Shown: positions 1 to 12,029, numbered from the stretch's first letter. The stretch is 64,000 nt of DNA from Cryptomeria japonica (GCF_030272615.1 NC_081409.1:532742291-532806290), one strand, 5' to 3'. Made by a program: numbers and translations. Notes: a model not told the origin generated them from the sequence alone.

Positions 1-746
1 AATAAATCTTATTACAATCTAAAGAATTACACATGCCACATGCTGGATCGCAGTCCAAGATACAAATAATGCTTACAATATAACTACAGGATCCGCAAAT
101 AATCCACATATCATATCAGCTTCCAGAAATAGTCTGCCAGTTCTACCCTAATCTGGACCTTAGCCTTCCGGCCTCAGTCCTACCAGATCAGATCTTGCCA
201 GATCTACATATTTGCTCAATCTCTAAAATCTTTCTTCTATCCTCCAACTTATGTCTTCTCAATGATTCACAAACCACCCTTTATACCATCCATAAATAAT
301 TACAACTTAATCAAGTTGGCCCAAAGACTAACCGGTTCATGAAATGTACAACGGTAACATGTCAACTCAAATAACTAAGAACAACTCCAAAATGCATAGA
401 ATAATGCACGGTCCTCTAGGAACATTGGACGTGGGATAAGAAAAAAATCCACAATCCACAAGTCACGAGAATCAACTGTAGCACGATCCATCTTCTCTCA
501 ACATACTACCAGGCTAACCAGTAAGAACATATCAACCAGGCCAATACTGGAATCAATATCTCACTGGAAAAAAAAGCCAAATGCTATGAAACTCAAGCAC
601 AATAAAGATCACAAACACAACAGAATAAATTCAAAACCACAATGCTAAACACTCAAACAAGAAGAAATGCCACAACCTCAAGCAATTCTTCTAATAACTA
701 CCTCAACTGGGAAGAACTAGACCAGTGCTCCTACATCATTGGATAT
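1..746. other. Unassigned noncoding stretch, AC-rich
   Basis: No ORF, RNA gene or repeat boundary is recognised here. The plus strand is rich in A and C, like the reverse complement of the T/G-rich LTRs elsewhere in the window. It may be a fragment of a minus-strand LTR, but no matching end was found. Confidence 0.4.
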
Positions 747-1986
747 TGTTGGTAATTGTTGTTGCTAGGATATATTGTTGTAATTTATATCAACATATTC
801 CTATGTCTTGCTCTGGTGATTTCAGATTGGAAGATCTTATGATCCGGTTTGTATTTTGGTTTTGTTGATCACTGTTTTCCAGAATTCGATATATCCTTAG
901 GTATATTCCAGTGTGATTAGATCTTGTGCTAAGATTTTGGGATATTTCTTGGGATGGTCTTGTGTATCTTCATTTTAGATGGATCATGATTTGGTGCTTT
1001 GCAAGTTATCTTTCTTTGTGATAGTTTTTGATTGGTTGTGTTCTTGAGCTTTCAAATGTTGACCAATGAAGATTGATAAGTGGTGTTGGTGCAACTGTTC
1101 CTGATGATTCTAATGTTCTTGCTGGTGTTTCCTAGTCATGTCTTATTTGTTTTGATGATCTGCATTAATTTTTGTGCGAGTTATTGGTGGTTTCTATGAA
1201 CCGATGATAATTTTCATGCTATGTGATTTTCCTAGTGGTGTAGCGTGTTGCGGTTGATCTTGGCATGATTTGTAGTGGAGTTGAGAATTTGGGAATTTGT
1301 TTTAGGTCCATGTTATGCTATGTAAATCATTATAGTGGTTCAATGTTTGATCTTTGTATTGTGTATTATAATTTTGTAATTAAGAGTTGAGGGTTTAGCA
1401 GACCTTGTTATCAAGGTTGATGATTTGTACATATAGGTGAGATATTCATGTAATTTAGGAGTAGGTGTTATGTCTTCATTATCAGAGAGAGTTTTATTTG
1501 AGAACACGTGATTTATCCTTTGATGTTTTGATTGAGAAGAGATTGGTGTTGCAGAGAAGATATTTGTGCTTAATCAGACTATAATCAGGCATTTGGAGAT
1601 ACTATTCTTTCAGTTCATTTCTTTTGGATTGTAGTCTAAATCTTGTTGTAAGTAAGTGAGACTTCCTTGAGGGTTGTATCCTTCCAAGCCATCATCTTTT
1701 CAATAGTGATCTCTAGGTAGTGTGCCTGAATACATGTGCATTCCCCATTTCAATGTTTTCACATACTACTATAGAGTATCATCTTACTGTGGGTAGGTTC
1801 CCACCATAGTTTTTCTCTTAACTAGGTTTTCCACATCAAAATCTTGTTGTGTTTTTTTCTTTCAATTTTCTTATCTATCTTATTAATGTAGTTTATCAGA
1901 TCTATGTTTTGTGATTAAGTTTTATATTCTAGTGAAGACTGATTCACCCCCCCCCTCTTAGTCTTCCTTCTTGGCTGTTGCTAACA
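747..1986 (+). repeat. 5' LTR of Copia-type element A
   Basis: The segment starts TGTTGGTAATTG and ends GCTAACA, and a primer-binding site begins within three bases of its end. Near 1818-1850 it carries a degenerate form of the U5 block shared by the other LTRs here (GTTTTTC, then GGTTTTCCACATCAAAATC and TTGTTGTG). A C-run followed by CTCTTAGTC lies just before the end, as in the other LTRs. No matching 3' LTR is seen, so the element is truncated downstream. Confidence 0.75.
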
Positions 1987-1988
1987 AT

Positions 1989-2000
1989 TGGTATTAGAGC
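1989..2000 (+). other. Primer-binding site of element A
   Basis: TGGTATTAGAGC matches the plant consensus TGGTATCAGAGC, complementary to the 3' end of initiator methionine tRNA, with one C-to-T change. It fixes the LTR end and the plus orientation. Confidence 0.85.
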
Positions 2001-2030
2001 TATATCCTCTAGTAGAAGCTTAATCACTTG

Positions 2031-3032
2031 ATGAGATCCGGGATGGTAGCTCAAGGTGTTATCTTTAAGGACACTCTAAGATTTGATGGGAGAAACTATG
2101 CTATATGGAAGGACTGGATGGAAGTACACTTGAAATGTCTTTGTGAAGATTATTGGAAGAATACAAAGAATTCCTATACTGTTCCTCTAAATGGACTGAC
2201 TACTCCTGATGAGATCAAGTAAGTTGAACATAATATTAGAGTGAAGGAAGCATTTCTTAGTGCTCTGACTGATTCTAAGATGACAAGTGTAATGGGACTT
2301 TAGACTATGCATGAAGTCTAGGTGAAGCTTGAGATTCTATATAAAGGTGATAAATAGGTGAAGGTTGCTAAGTTGTAGAGTTTAAGAGGAAAATATGAGA
2401 TGTTCAAGATCGGAGATGATGAGAACATACACTCTTTCATGGATAAGGTGAATGATCTTGTCCTAGGTGTCAAATGTGTTGATGGAACCATTGAGGAAGA
2501 TGAAATTGTTTCTAAGGTGTTGAGGTCTTTGACTCTTTCTTATAAACATATGGTTGCTGCTATTGATGACATCCAAAGTGTGACTACAGTGACAACATAT
2601 ATGCTAGCTGGAAAGATTATTGCATTTGAGCTAAGTGAGTTTGGAGAATCACATGGAAAGTTTGAGACAATGTTTAGAGCATCTGCATCTATATTCAGTA
2701 AGAAGAGATATGATCCCGATGAATGTAGAATATCCAGATATGAGAGAGAGAGAGAGAGAAGAGAGATGGAAGAGAAAGAAAGGGAGATCAATGAAATTGA
2801 ATCACCAATTGCTCGAAGATTGCCTAAAGGTGCCAGTAAGTATGATGAAAAGTTGCCTTTGAAATGTTTCTCTTGTAATAAGATAGGACATTTTTCTTCT
2901 AGATGCCCATATAGAATGGCTAAGTATGATAGGCATGATAAGTTTGAGAAGCCTTACCAAAAGTATAGGAATATGAAGAACTATTTTTATGATGCTAATG
3001 AAGGTGTTGGTTCCCAAAACCACAGATTGTAA
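2031..3032 (+). pseudogene. gag: Copia gag polyprotein fragment of element A
   Basis: Gag forms the retrotransposon particle and binds its RNA. Translation from the ATG at 2031 gives the N-terminal Copia gag signature (LRFDGRNYAIWKDWMEVHL), then a gag helical region resembling that of element H (SLRGKYE, SYKHM), an Arg/Glu-rich linker at 2740-2800, and one CCHC knuckle, CFSCNKIGHFSSRC, near 2866-2907. The whole stretch stays in one frame. It is interrupted by a TAA at 2220 and four TAG codons between 2300 and 2380, each plausibly from a Gln or Trp codon (for example GDK-stop-VKV and AKL-stop-SLRG). Nothing resembling protease or pol follows, so the element is 3'-truncated near here. Confidence 0.75.
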
Positions 3033-3551
3033 ATCAAAGAGTTTTGTCACTTCTCTTAATGACTTCTAAATTAGTCTTGGCCAATAAACATGAATGATCA
3101 ATAGATCAAATTCTCCTACACTTCAAGATTCACTAAGCCAAGGTGGGTGACCCTATATCTGACACCTAAATCTATAGGTTAAAGGATTTTCTATAGCTAA
3201 TTTAAGAAATTTAGTGACTTCATGATGCCAATTGTTTTTTAACCCAATTTTATTATCTGAAAACTGTAATTGCTTTCTTGTAAATGAATATTTATGAAGT
3301 AGTGATTGCATGAATTAGAAATATGTTTCCTTGATGAAGATTGCTCTGAAAATACTTGATTCAAATATATTAAATCAATAAAAGAACAATGCCTTGATTC
3401 CTTACTGGCTTCATATCATTTCAAATGAAAAATCCTACATGTAACCTTAGAGACAGTTTTAATAACTTGTTAATGAAATAAGACCATCATCTCAAAGGCT
3501 TCTAGATGAATTGCAATTAAAATGTAACATCTAGTTAGTCTTACTGAATTT
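3033..3551. other. Unassigned noncoding stretch left of element B
   Basis: AT-rich, without an ORF. It ends at AATTT, which is probably the left target-site copy of element B. I cannot tell whether it is remaining element A sequence or older host DNA. Confidence 0.4.
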
Positions 3552-4683
3552 TGTTGGCATTTTTTATGTTTATGTTGTGATTGTCATTGATGGACACACA
3601 CTTTCATTGAGATCTCCTTTATATGTATGAGTCAGAGCACAACCGATATTTGTTCCAACCAGTATGTTGTATTATAGTCTTTAGACTATTGGTGTTTTGC
3701 AGAATGTGTTTCCTGGTCTGAAGCGGCATGTTGACCCCAAGCAGTTCATGGATCCCAAGTGGTATGAGGGATTAAAGCGGCATAACACATTTTTACCAGT
3801 CTTCATTTTTGTCAAACTGGCAACCTGCATTTTATATGAACCAGTAATACTCTGTGATGAGTTACCAACCGGCATTTTGTGATGGGTTACCATCCACCGA
3901 TTGTTTGACACTGTCGACACCTAAATGGTGCTTTTTGTGTCCTGGTACCAAGTATGTCCAGGTTCATTGAACCTAGGAATTGTTATGTAATCCTATTGGA
4001 CCGACATGAAATCAGATTCCTTTACAAGGACATCATGTCTAGGGTTTTAGGTTGTTGATGTGGTTGTAGCAAAAGTTTATGTTGTTACTAGGGTTTAAGG
4101 TGGTTGAGGAGTTGGAGAGAATATGAATGTGTAGAAGACTGAAGTAATGCTGGTGTGCATTAGGAATGAGCTATCAAGGATCTAACTAAGTAGTCTGTGC
4201 TAGTAGCTAGATCAAACACTTGTTGATTACTCACATCTTTGACAAGTCTGTAGCCCTTAACCAGGTAGGCCCAAAAGCCTTTTGTAAATCCTCTAACAAG
4301 GTGGTTCACATCTATGGATCTAAAATCCTCTAGCAAGGTAGTCTTTAATTGGACTTATCTCCTAATAGAGATTGAGATTCCTAACAGGATCTGTTCTGGT
4401 AAAGACCATTGTAAGACCTTAACCGGTCTGGTTCCTATTCTGTAGATAGTTACTTGTGAGTTCCATCTCATCATGGTTTTTCCCATTTGGGTTTCCACAT
4501 CAAAATATCTTGTGTTATGGTGTTTTTGCTTCTATGGGTGAATGCATTATTAGCTATTTGGTTTGCATGTGTGTTAACCGGTTTGTTTGCTAAACTATTA
4601 TACCAGTTTACTATTAGTCTTGCAAAGTGTTTAAGTGCAGAGATTTTTGGCATACTAATTCACTCCCCTCTTAGTATTCATCA
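3552..4683 (+). repeat. 5' LTR of element B
   Basis: Starts TGTTGGC and ends ATCA immediately before the primer-binding site. In order it carries the inverted repeat AGGTTCATTGAACCT (3960-3974), a TATA position mutated to TTTACAAGG (4021-4029), an array of CCT..AGG units (4255-4440) and the U5 block (4470-4525). The same order occurs in the 3' copy. Confidence 0.9.
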
Positions 4684-4685
4684 AT

Positions 4686-4698
4686 TGGTATCAGAGCC
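4686..4698 (+). other. Primer-binding site of element B
   Basis: TGGTATCAGAGCC is the exact plant initiator-Met tRNA complement, two bases after the LTR end. Confidence 0.9.
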
Positions 4699-4715
4699 TA
4701 CCTTTCTATAAGTTT

Positions 4716-6000
4716 AACCACTTGGAAAGAGATATTGGGGAATACTCTATAAGGGAACTTACACATCGGCTCAGTTAGTCTGAGCAAGCCTATGATGATC
4801 TTATGGTCAAATACAAGGCATCTCAAGCAAAAAGGAGAGAACATGCTGAAAAGCTGATGGAGCTATTTGAAAATAGTTCTTTAGATGAAGTAGACATGGA
4901 AAGAAGTAAATAAGTTGAATGAATCAATCTCCAACCTGAGAAAGGAGTTGGAAGGACTGACTATCCGGATGTGTCAAGAGCTGGAGAACCAAAGGAAAGT
5001 TGAAGATCTGATGAAAGAAAGAGATCATGAGATATCCAAGCTAAAACAAGAGATCAGTGCCCTAATTTCTCAACTCCATGCAAGCAAAGTGGAAAAGGAA
5101 GACATGTAAGGAGAATTGAACATTGCCATCTCTGAGAATGAAAACCTGTTGGAAACAAATGCTGCTATTTCTAAAGAACTCTCTGAGTCAAAGGAAATAC
5201 TTGCTAAGTTCAACAAGAGTACTGTCAAGCTAGAGAAAAAGCTTGAATTTGCCAAACCGGTCAAGAATACAAATGGACTTGGTTATTCTGGTCATGAGGA
5301 AGGTGAGACCTCTAGTACAAATGCTGGAACATCAAAGAAACAACCGACATCAAAGGATAAAGGTAAGCAAAAGTTTAAACCTGTTTGCTTCAACTGTCTT
5401 AAAGAAGGACATACTGCAAATGTGTGTAGGAGTAAGGCTTACAACAATTTTCCTTATTTCCTAAATGATAAGCCTAGATCCTATAGATTTAATGGTAACT
5501 GTTATGCATGCAACAAGTATGGGCATAGAGAATCTAAATGCAGGTCATATATGAACAACATTCATAGATATCCTCAGAGGACCCAGGGAGCTGGTCCTGA
5601 ACCTTTTGTGAACCAGAATCACAACCGGTTTAATGCCTTCAATCATCAGTAAAGAAGTGGTGGCTATCAAGTGGCAACCGGATGGAGAGAAAACTATATG
5701 GCCTATCATGGTCATGGCCACACTACTGCAACATGCAGAAGGAAGAATGGAGACATGAACAATGGACCTTGGAGAGCACTTGGATCGGTCTACTATCACT
5801 GCAACAAACCAAGTCACATTGCCAGATTCTGTAGATCAAGAAAGAACATATCTGATGATATACCAATCACTCCGAAAGGAAACATTGATGTTGACACTAT
5901 TCAAGTGAACATGAACAAAACCTGGAAGAAGAAACCAGTGGTGTTACAAGAGGAACTGGTTTCTGCACCTAGTGTGGAAATCACGGAACCAACAAACTAA
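4716..6000 (+). pseudogene. gag: Gag-like protein of element B (coiled coil plus CCHC knuckles)
   Basis: Likely the particle and RNA-binding protein. The N-terminal half is a Lys/Glu-rich coiled coil (4915-5240) related to E and F (RKELEGLTIRMCQELE). Knuckles follow: CFNCLKEGHTANVC (about 5386-5427) and CYACNKYGHRESKC (about 5500-5541). A third near 5700-5745 is degenerate. The fourth, YHCNKPSHIARFC near 5788, has lost its first Cys (Tyr in place of Cys). A frameshift near 4905 and TAA stops at 5107 and 5650 break the frame. The natural end is the TAA at 5998, after a short Pro/Ser/Glu-rich tail ending EPTN. The coiled coil plus multi-knuckle layout differs from the single-knuckle gag of Copia elements A and H. 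Confidence 0.7.
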
Positions 6001-6454
6001 GCTTCAGAAAAGCTTAGGGGGAGCAAACGGTGAAATGTTTCAGACCCCCGGTTTACACTGATAAAAGACCTTAACTGGTATGTGATACTTGTCGTTTGGC
6101 AGAAGACCAAAAATGGTAAAAAAAAAGGCTAATTAGGGTTTACGCCCTAATGGAGGAGCATTAATGATGGTAGCTGAGGAATATGCTTAAAAGCATTTTT
6201 CAAATCATTTCTTGCTATCAGTTTTCAAGCGAAGAAAAGTTTTTCAAAGAGAAGAGCAACGAAAAGGCAATTTGAGCTGAGATTTTGAGAAATTGAGAAA
6301 TCGCGAAGGAGATTCAAATCCAAACTACAAACGGTCAAGTGGAGAACACAAAGCGGTGATTCAGCAACTGATGAAGTGTGAAGTGAAGGAGAATCTGCAA
6401 GCCCTAAATTCATGTGTTTCAAAAGGTATTTCTGAAGTTCGTAAAATTTCTATC
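6001..6454 (+). promoter_or_regulatory. Conserved gag-ORF2 spacer of element B
   Basis: Noncoding spacer with elements at positions shared with E, F and partly C: a TTAGGGTTT telo-box-like motif (6133-6141), GCATTAATG (6159-6167, 296 nt before the ORF2 ATG), an A/T-rich TATA-like stretch near 6181, and AAGGTATT (6423-6430). The arrangement suggests an internal promoter or leader for ORF2. This is an inference from conservation only. Confidence 0.4.
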
Positions 6455-9400
6455 ATGGCTTCTTCATCTCATACTAGTTCTAGTGCATCTATCGAGTTTG
6501 CAAGTTTTATTCAACAAAAGTCTAAGTATAATGCCCTATCACAAGTTCCAGTTGGCATGATAGTAGAAGAGGGAATTTCTAACTACATAGATTGTAAGAT
6601 TGAAGACCTAGGGTCTCTAGGTATCCACTCCCAGTTAGGTTTATTTTGTGGAAAGGATAAGAAGATCAAACCAGAGTATAATATTTTAGAGAAGAAGAAG
6701 CTCCATAATGTTGTTTACTTCCTGGAGGATTTCACAGAGGCTCATATAAGGATAATTCTAAGCAGAGTCCATGGTGACAAGATGTACCTAGAAAGAACAC
6801 ATGATATCACGCCGCAGGCAATTCATGTAGTCACCAATTTCTGCAACACAGGGGAAGTGCCAGCCCTAAGGACGGTAAGCAAAACTGAAATGTCCAAGCT
6901 CACTGGTTTAGTGAGCGACTCATGAGGCATGACAATCAATTCTATCAAGGATGATCTGGTTAAGTATGCCTGCATGGTGATAGGCTACTAGACATTCTCT
7001 GCCAGCAGAATTAACTCTATATCTGTTGCAGTGGTAAATGCCGCTTACCGGATGATAAAGGAGGATGCATCATTTGACCTGTGCACTGATATGCAGAGAC
7101 AACTCCTGTTGAATCTGAAGTCGATCAAACAGGATAATGCACTAAGGTTCAAGTTTGGACAACTACTGGTTGGGTTGTTCTTCTATTTCCAAGGCTACTT
7201 TCCAGGAGTAGGAGATGTCCAGTGGTCTGCTGACCAACTGGTGATTAAGAAAATCAAGGAAAGCATTCAAGCAAGTATTTTGATGAGTTTAGATAAAAAA
7301 TGAGCCAAAGAATAAGGATATCAGGTGACATCATCAAGAAATATGAAGACGATATCTGTTTCACCATCCAAGTGGATAAATTCATAATGGAGGTTGTTGA
7401 GCCCAGATAGGAAGAAGTGGAGCCAATGGGCTATGAGGTGATGTACAATATGCTGGAAGGGTATGCCTCTACCCTTATTGCCTCACCTCTTGATCCTAAG
7501 GCAAAGAGGACTGGAACCTATCTAGAAAGGGTTACACAGGTCGAGGAACCCTCTACAAAGAAAGGAAAAGAACCTGCAGTGAAGAAGGCAAAGGCAGTGC
7601 CTACAACATTTGCACCAGTTACTACTGCAACTCCAAAAGTGCCCAAGTGGTCACCAGCCAAGAAGAAACCAGAAGCAGCACCGGCTAAAGTCTTCAAGAG
7701 GAAAAGAAAGACAAAAGGAAATACACCAAACTTAGAGGAAACTGTGTTTGAGGAGCAGCCCAAGAAGGCGAGACAGACAAGAAAGAAGACAAAGAATGAA
7801 CCGACATCATCTGCACTGGTAAATATTGATATCTCCTCCTATAAACCTTTGACACATTGTCAAAGAATAATAAAGAATATTAGGAGAAAATTGCTACATG
7901 ATTTAATTGAGTATTTTGATGACTTTAATGATGATGAAAAGGAAGTGGTTGAAAAGGAAATAATTCAGTATTTATGTGTTAATGACCGGTCACCTTTAGA
8001 AATTAGATCTAAAACACTGGATTCTTTGTATAAGTCCTTAGACAATAAATGGTGCATTGCCATAGAGCAGGAACAGGAAATGAGAGAAAAAGTTTTCGCT
8101 GAACATTTTCCTAATGTATCAAATTCAGAACTGTTCAATGTCATGAACAAATACAAGGTCTTTTCTTCATGAGAAGAAGAAGACTCCTATTACTAGAAGG
8201 GAAGGGTAAGGAAGTGCTCAAGGATACACACACTTATGCTCTACAAGCTTTGAAGATGCATTGAGTGGTTGAAGCCAACCAGCAAGCTGAGAAAGAACCA
8301 GTTATAACAAAACTAGATGAAGCATTTGATGATGAAGGAAACCCGATTGATGAACTGGTCGACACTATTGATGTCGATGCCCTGGACATAGAAGATGTTA
8401 CTCAGGAAACACCATCTGAGGCAATAGGACAGGAGAAATAGGTTGAACAGGTTGATAAGCAGGCTGAGGATAGATAGGAAGTGGCAAATGAACAGGCCGA
8501 GTAGAGGAAAAAGGATGAAGAAGAGAAGAAGAAAAAGGATGAAGAAGAGAAGAAGAAGAAAAAGGATTAAGAAGAGAAGAAGAAAAAGGGTGAAGAAGAG
8601 AAGAAGAAAGGGTGAAGAAGAGAAGAAGAAAAAGGATGAAGAAGAGAAGAAGAAGAAAGATGAAGAGGAGAAGAAGAAGAAAGATGAAGAAGAGAAAAAG
8701 AAGCAAGAAGATGAAAAGAAAAAGAAAGAAGAGGAAGACAAGGAAGAGGAGAAGAGGAAGGAAGGAGAGAAGAAGAAGAAGGAAGAGGAAGAAAAATAAG
8801 AGAAGAGGAGAGAAGCAGAGAAAAGGAAGAAGGAAGAGGAGGACAAAGAAGAGGAGAAAAGGAAAGAAGCAGAGAAGAAAAAAGCAGAGGAGGATAAGGA
8901 AGCGGAGAAGAGGAGAGAAGTGGAGAAGAAGAAAGTGGAAGAGGATAAGGCAGGAGAAGCAGAAAAGAGCACCCAGATGGAGACTCTGAAGGCAACCAGG
9001 AGTCAAGCCAAACCAACTGATCTCACTAGTCCTATCGATCTCTAGTCTGTAAGTGAAATGGAGCTAATGTACAGCATCAAGGTTTCTTAAGAGCACCTTG
9101 AAATTATTCAAAGGAAGAAGGAGCGGGATGTAATTCAAGCGGCTGTGGACACTCTTATCGGTTTGATACTTGGTACAAATCTTCTCAACACTGATTCATC
9201 ACTAGCTAAACTTAAGCTCATATGCACAGTAGTGGATGATCAGGTGCAGAGCCTAGAAGAGGTAGCAGAGGCAAATGTCAAGAAGGAGCATCAAAAAGCT
9301 CTTAATATAGCTCTAGTGAAAAAGTTGAATGAGCTCTGGTCTGAACTGAAGAAAGAACAAAAGGATATAAGGGACACTCTAAATGAGGGGAATCTACTAT

Positions 9401-9843
9401 TCAGCAAGATCTACCAACCCCATCTGTTCTATGATGATGTACTAGCTCAGAAGCAAAAGCTTCAAATAGACTTGCAGTCCTACATGAGCATATTCAATCC
9501 CCCTTATGATTCCTTTACAACTTATGGGCAAACTATTCACTGGTTTCACATCCAGTCAGCAAAAATGGAGCAAGAGATCAGCACCTAGTCTAGAGATTTG
9601 TAGGAGCTACAACTGGTCCTACTCCCATGATTGCAAATTCTTCAGAAGTGCTATCTGAACTTGGATGCCTTAATAGTTACACAGGAGATGAGAACAATTG
9701 ATACCATAGAAGAACAAGTCTCCTAGATGCAGACAGAAAAAGAAGTAGCCACCTCCCTACTTGAGTCTTGGTCTTTGTCAATGAAACAATTCTTACAGGA
9801 CTTTAAATCTATTTTTGACAAGTATTATAACTTATTGTCATAA
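6455..9843 (+). pseudogene. ORF2 of element B: large conserved protein of unknown function
   Basis: I do not recognise this protein. The ATG at 6455 (MASSSHTSS) aligns with starts in C, E and F. Block 1 (6530-6900) has SQVPVG, YIDCKIEDLGSL and VVTNFCNTGEVPAL. Block 2 (7030-7270) has QLLLNL, LRFKFGQLLVGLFFYF and GVGDVQW. A Lys/Pro-rich basic linker spans 7530-7800. Block 3 (7830-8160) has SYKPLTHCQR, FNDDEKE and LYKSLDNKWCIAIEQ. A purine-rich Lys/Glu repeat fills 8503-8960, and a helical C-terminal part runs from 9130 to the TAA at 9841. Stops at 6923, 6989, 7301 and 8170, a frameshift between 7303 and 7417 and later stops break it. There is no DxD/DDE, xxDD or RNase H signature. Full length would be about 1130 codons. 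Confidence 0.6.
8503..8960 (+). repeat. Purine-only low-complexity tract encoding Lys/Glu repeats
   Basis: About 450 nt are almost entirely A and G on this strand. Part consists of 24 bp units encoding KDEEEKKK-like octapeptides (about 8625-8700). Several units have drifted into stops. Long antisense ORFs rich in Ser, Leu and Phe over 8313-9016 are by-products of this composition. Confidence 0.85.
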
Positions 9844-10131
9844 ACTTTAATTATTTTAATATCAAATTAATACAGGGTTGTTCATCTGTACTTTGTCATT
9901 GTTGGCAAAGGGGGAGAAGAATTCTATTTGGGAGAAGTATCTAGTAATCAAAATTTTGATATATGCTCTGAATATCTCAATGTTTATGCTCTATATGCAA
10001 AAGTGTTATACATTGTATTGTTAAAGGGATAGTGTATATGCTTAGGGGGAGAAATTTTGCTAATGGCATGACTTTGTTGTAAAACACTTAGATGTCAAAA
10101 TTTTATTTTCCTAAGTGTTGCCATCAATGCC
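9844..10131 (+). other. 3' noncoding region of element B with an upstream polypurine module
   Basis: Contains TTTGTCATTGTTGGCAAAGGGGGAG-type sequence at 9892-9916 (first polypurine module) and a second G-run, AGGGGGAG, near 10044. The terminal tract follows at 10132. The same order is seen in E and F. Confidence 0.6.
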
Positions 10132-10142
10132 AAAGGGGGAGA
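10132..10142 (+). other. Polypurine tract of element B
   Basis: AAAGGGGGAGA directly precedes the 3' LTR start TGTTGGC, the expected plus-strand primer position. Confidence 0.9.
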
Positions 10143-10143
10143 T

Positions 10144-11259
10144 TGTTGGCATTTTTTATGTTTATGTTGTGATCGTCATTGATGGACACACACTTGCATT
10201 AAGATCTCCTTTATATGTATGAGTTAGAGCACAACCGGTATTTGTTCCAACCGGTATGTTGTATTATAGTCTTTAGACTATTGGTGTTTTGTAGAATGTG
10301 TTTCTCGATCTAAAGTGACATGTTGACCCCAAGCGATACGAGGGATTAAAGTGGCATAACACATTTTTACCAGTCTTCATTTTTGTCAAACTGACAACCG
10401 ACATTTTATATGAACCGGTAATACTCTGTGATGAGTTACCAACCGACATTTTGTGATGAGTTACCATCCACCAATTGTTTGATGGTGCCAACACCTAAAT
10501 GATGCTTTTTGTGTCATGGTACCAAGTATGTCCAGGTTCATTGAACCTAGGAAATTGTTATGTAATCCTATTGGACCGACATGAAATCAGATTCCTTTAT
10601 AAGGACATCATGTCTAGGGTTTTAGGTTGTTGATGTGGTTGTAGCAAAAGTTTATGTTGTTACTAGGGTTTAAGGTGGTTGAGAAGTTCGAGAGAATATA
10701 AATGTGTAGAAGACTGAAGTAATGTTGGAGTGCATTAGGAACGAGCTATCAAGGATCTAACCGAGCAGTCTGTGCTACTAGCTAGATCAAACACTTGTTG
10801 ATTACTCACATCTTTGACAAGTTTGTAGCCCTTAACCAGGTAGGCCCAAAAGCCTTTTGTAAATCCTCTAACAAGGTGGTTCACATCTGTGGATCTAAAA
10901 TCCTCTAGCAAGGTAGTCCTTAATCAGACTTATCTCCTAACAAAGATTGAGATTCCTAATAGAATATGTTCTGGTAAAGAACATTGTAAGACCTTAACTG
11001 GTTTGGTTCCTATTTTGCATATAGTTACTTGTGAGTTCCATCTCACCATGGTTTTTCCCATTTGGGTTTCCATGTCAAAATATCTTGTGTTATGGTGTTT
11101 TTGCTTCTATGGGTGAATGCATTATTAGCTATTTGGTTTGCATGTGTGTTAACCAGTTTGTCTACTAAATTGTTATACCGGTTTTCAATTAGTCTTGCAA
11201 AGTGTTTAAGTGCAGAGATTTTTGGTATACTAATTCACCCCCCCTCTTAGTATTCATCA
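10144..11259 (+). repeat. 3' LTR of element B
   Basis: Same order of parts as the 5' copy: inverted repeat AGGTTCATTGAACCT (10534-10548), intact TATA box TTTATAAGG (10595-10603), CCT..AGG array (10830-11010), U5 block (11045-11100), then a C-run with CTCTTAGT and the end CATCA. Confidence 0.9.
10595..10603 (+). promoter_or_regulatory. TATA box in LTR of element B
   Basis: TTTATAAGG lies 47 nt after the conserved U3 inverted repeat. The 5' copy at 4021 has changed to TTTACAAGG. Confidence 0.6.
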
Positions 11260-11858
11260 TATTTAACTTTACTTTGAAAGACCAATAAGACAATTCAAAG
11301 TTTTCCAACCAATCCTTCAAACTAATATTAAAACTAAAAATCAATCTTAATTACAAAAACATAAAATTGCATAATGAAATAAACTATGTAAATAGATTTA
11401 TCTAAGGAACTTATCAATCAATTGAAAAGATAGATACCATCATGAATAAAAAACACTTGAATCTTTATATTAAAAATATGATACTTAAACTAGTTGATTT
11501 AAGTGTATATCATCCATCAACTTGATACTTCCAGACAACGAGTTCATAAGAAATGCATGAAAGATTGTCTTAACATAAAACTATAAACTTGTGATATATG
11601 TCTTTCCTAAAAGATCTTCTATATATAGATGAGGATTTAGTTTGAAAATGAAAGGGCATACCCTTTCATTAAAACTAAAATTAGCAAAAACTAACTTGAA
11701 ACTAACTACCTATAAACTACCCTAACAATATGAACAAACTAAAATACTATAAAATGCAAAGTCACATCTTTGAACACCCTTTTGATATTTATGGTTGATC
11801 TCCAAGAATTTTATCTCACTTCTGAATATGCTTCAAGTATCCCTTTAATTTGTAGACA
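11260..11858. other. Unassigned stretch between B and C
   Basis: AT-rich, no ORF. It begins with TATTT, the right flank of B. A CTATATATAGATGAGG stretch near 11625 looks TATA-like, but nothing downstream supports a gene. Confidence 0.35.
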
Positions 11859-12029
11859 TGTTTTCATTGTCACAAAGTTGGACACTTGGCTGGAGATTGC
11901 AGAGATCAACCTAGAGAAGACACTGAGGAAATAAAAGAGAAATTAAAGATGATTTGGAGAAAGAAGGAAATTGTGTCAAATAAAGAAAGCGCCTTACCTA
12001 CCGAGTTAGGTGCTCCCACTCCAAATTAA
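11859..12029 (+). pseudogene. gag: C-terminal end of gag, element C
   Basis: Encodes one intact CCHC knuckle, CFHCHKVGHLAGDC (11859-11900), followed by a Lys/Glu-rich tail ending PTPN before TAA at 12027. The tail has a Trp-Arg-Lys-Lys sequence at the position where B has Trp-Lys-Lys-Lys and where E and F have TAG. Everything upstream of the knuckle is lost. Confidence 0.65.

Larger units (their letters stand above)
3552..11259 (+). mobile_element. Element B: complete non-autonomous LTR retrotransposon with gag and ORF2
   Basis: Both LTRs (3552-4683 and 10144-11259), the primer-binding site and the polypurine tract are present. The flanks AATTT and TATTT are an imperfect 5 bp target duplication. 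The 5.5 kb interior holds a broken gag with zinc knuckles and a long second ORF, but no protease, integrase, reverse transcriptase or RNase H motif in any frame I read. Mobilisation would therefore need enzymes from another element. The two LTRs are clearly alike but differ by many substitutions and an indel of roughly 18 bp near 3740-3760, so the insertion is not recent. Confidence 0.85.

Noticed and set aside
4255-4440. Regularly spaced short repeats in LTRs resembling a CRISPR-like array
   Set aside because: Units are degenerate, spacing varies, they sit in plant LTRs beside primer-binding sites, and no cas-like gene exists.
8313-9016. Long minus-strand ORFs of about 150-220 codons rich in Ser, Leu and Phe
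   Set aside because: They are the antisense of the purine tract in ORF2 of element B, which lacks pyrimidines and so gives stop-free antisense frames. No domain is visible.
3547-11264. Perfect target duplication for element B
   Set aside because: The flanks are AATTT and TATTT. Four of five bases match, so it is reported only as imperfect.
11859-12029. CCHC knuckle proteins as host zinc-finger genes
   Set aside because: In every case they lie in the gag position relative to a primer-binding site, polypurine tract or LTR, and they are broken in the manner of transposons.
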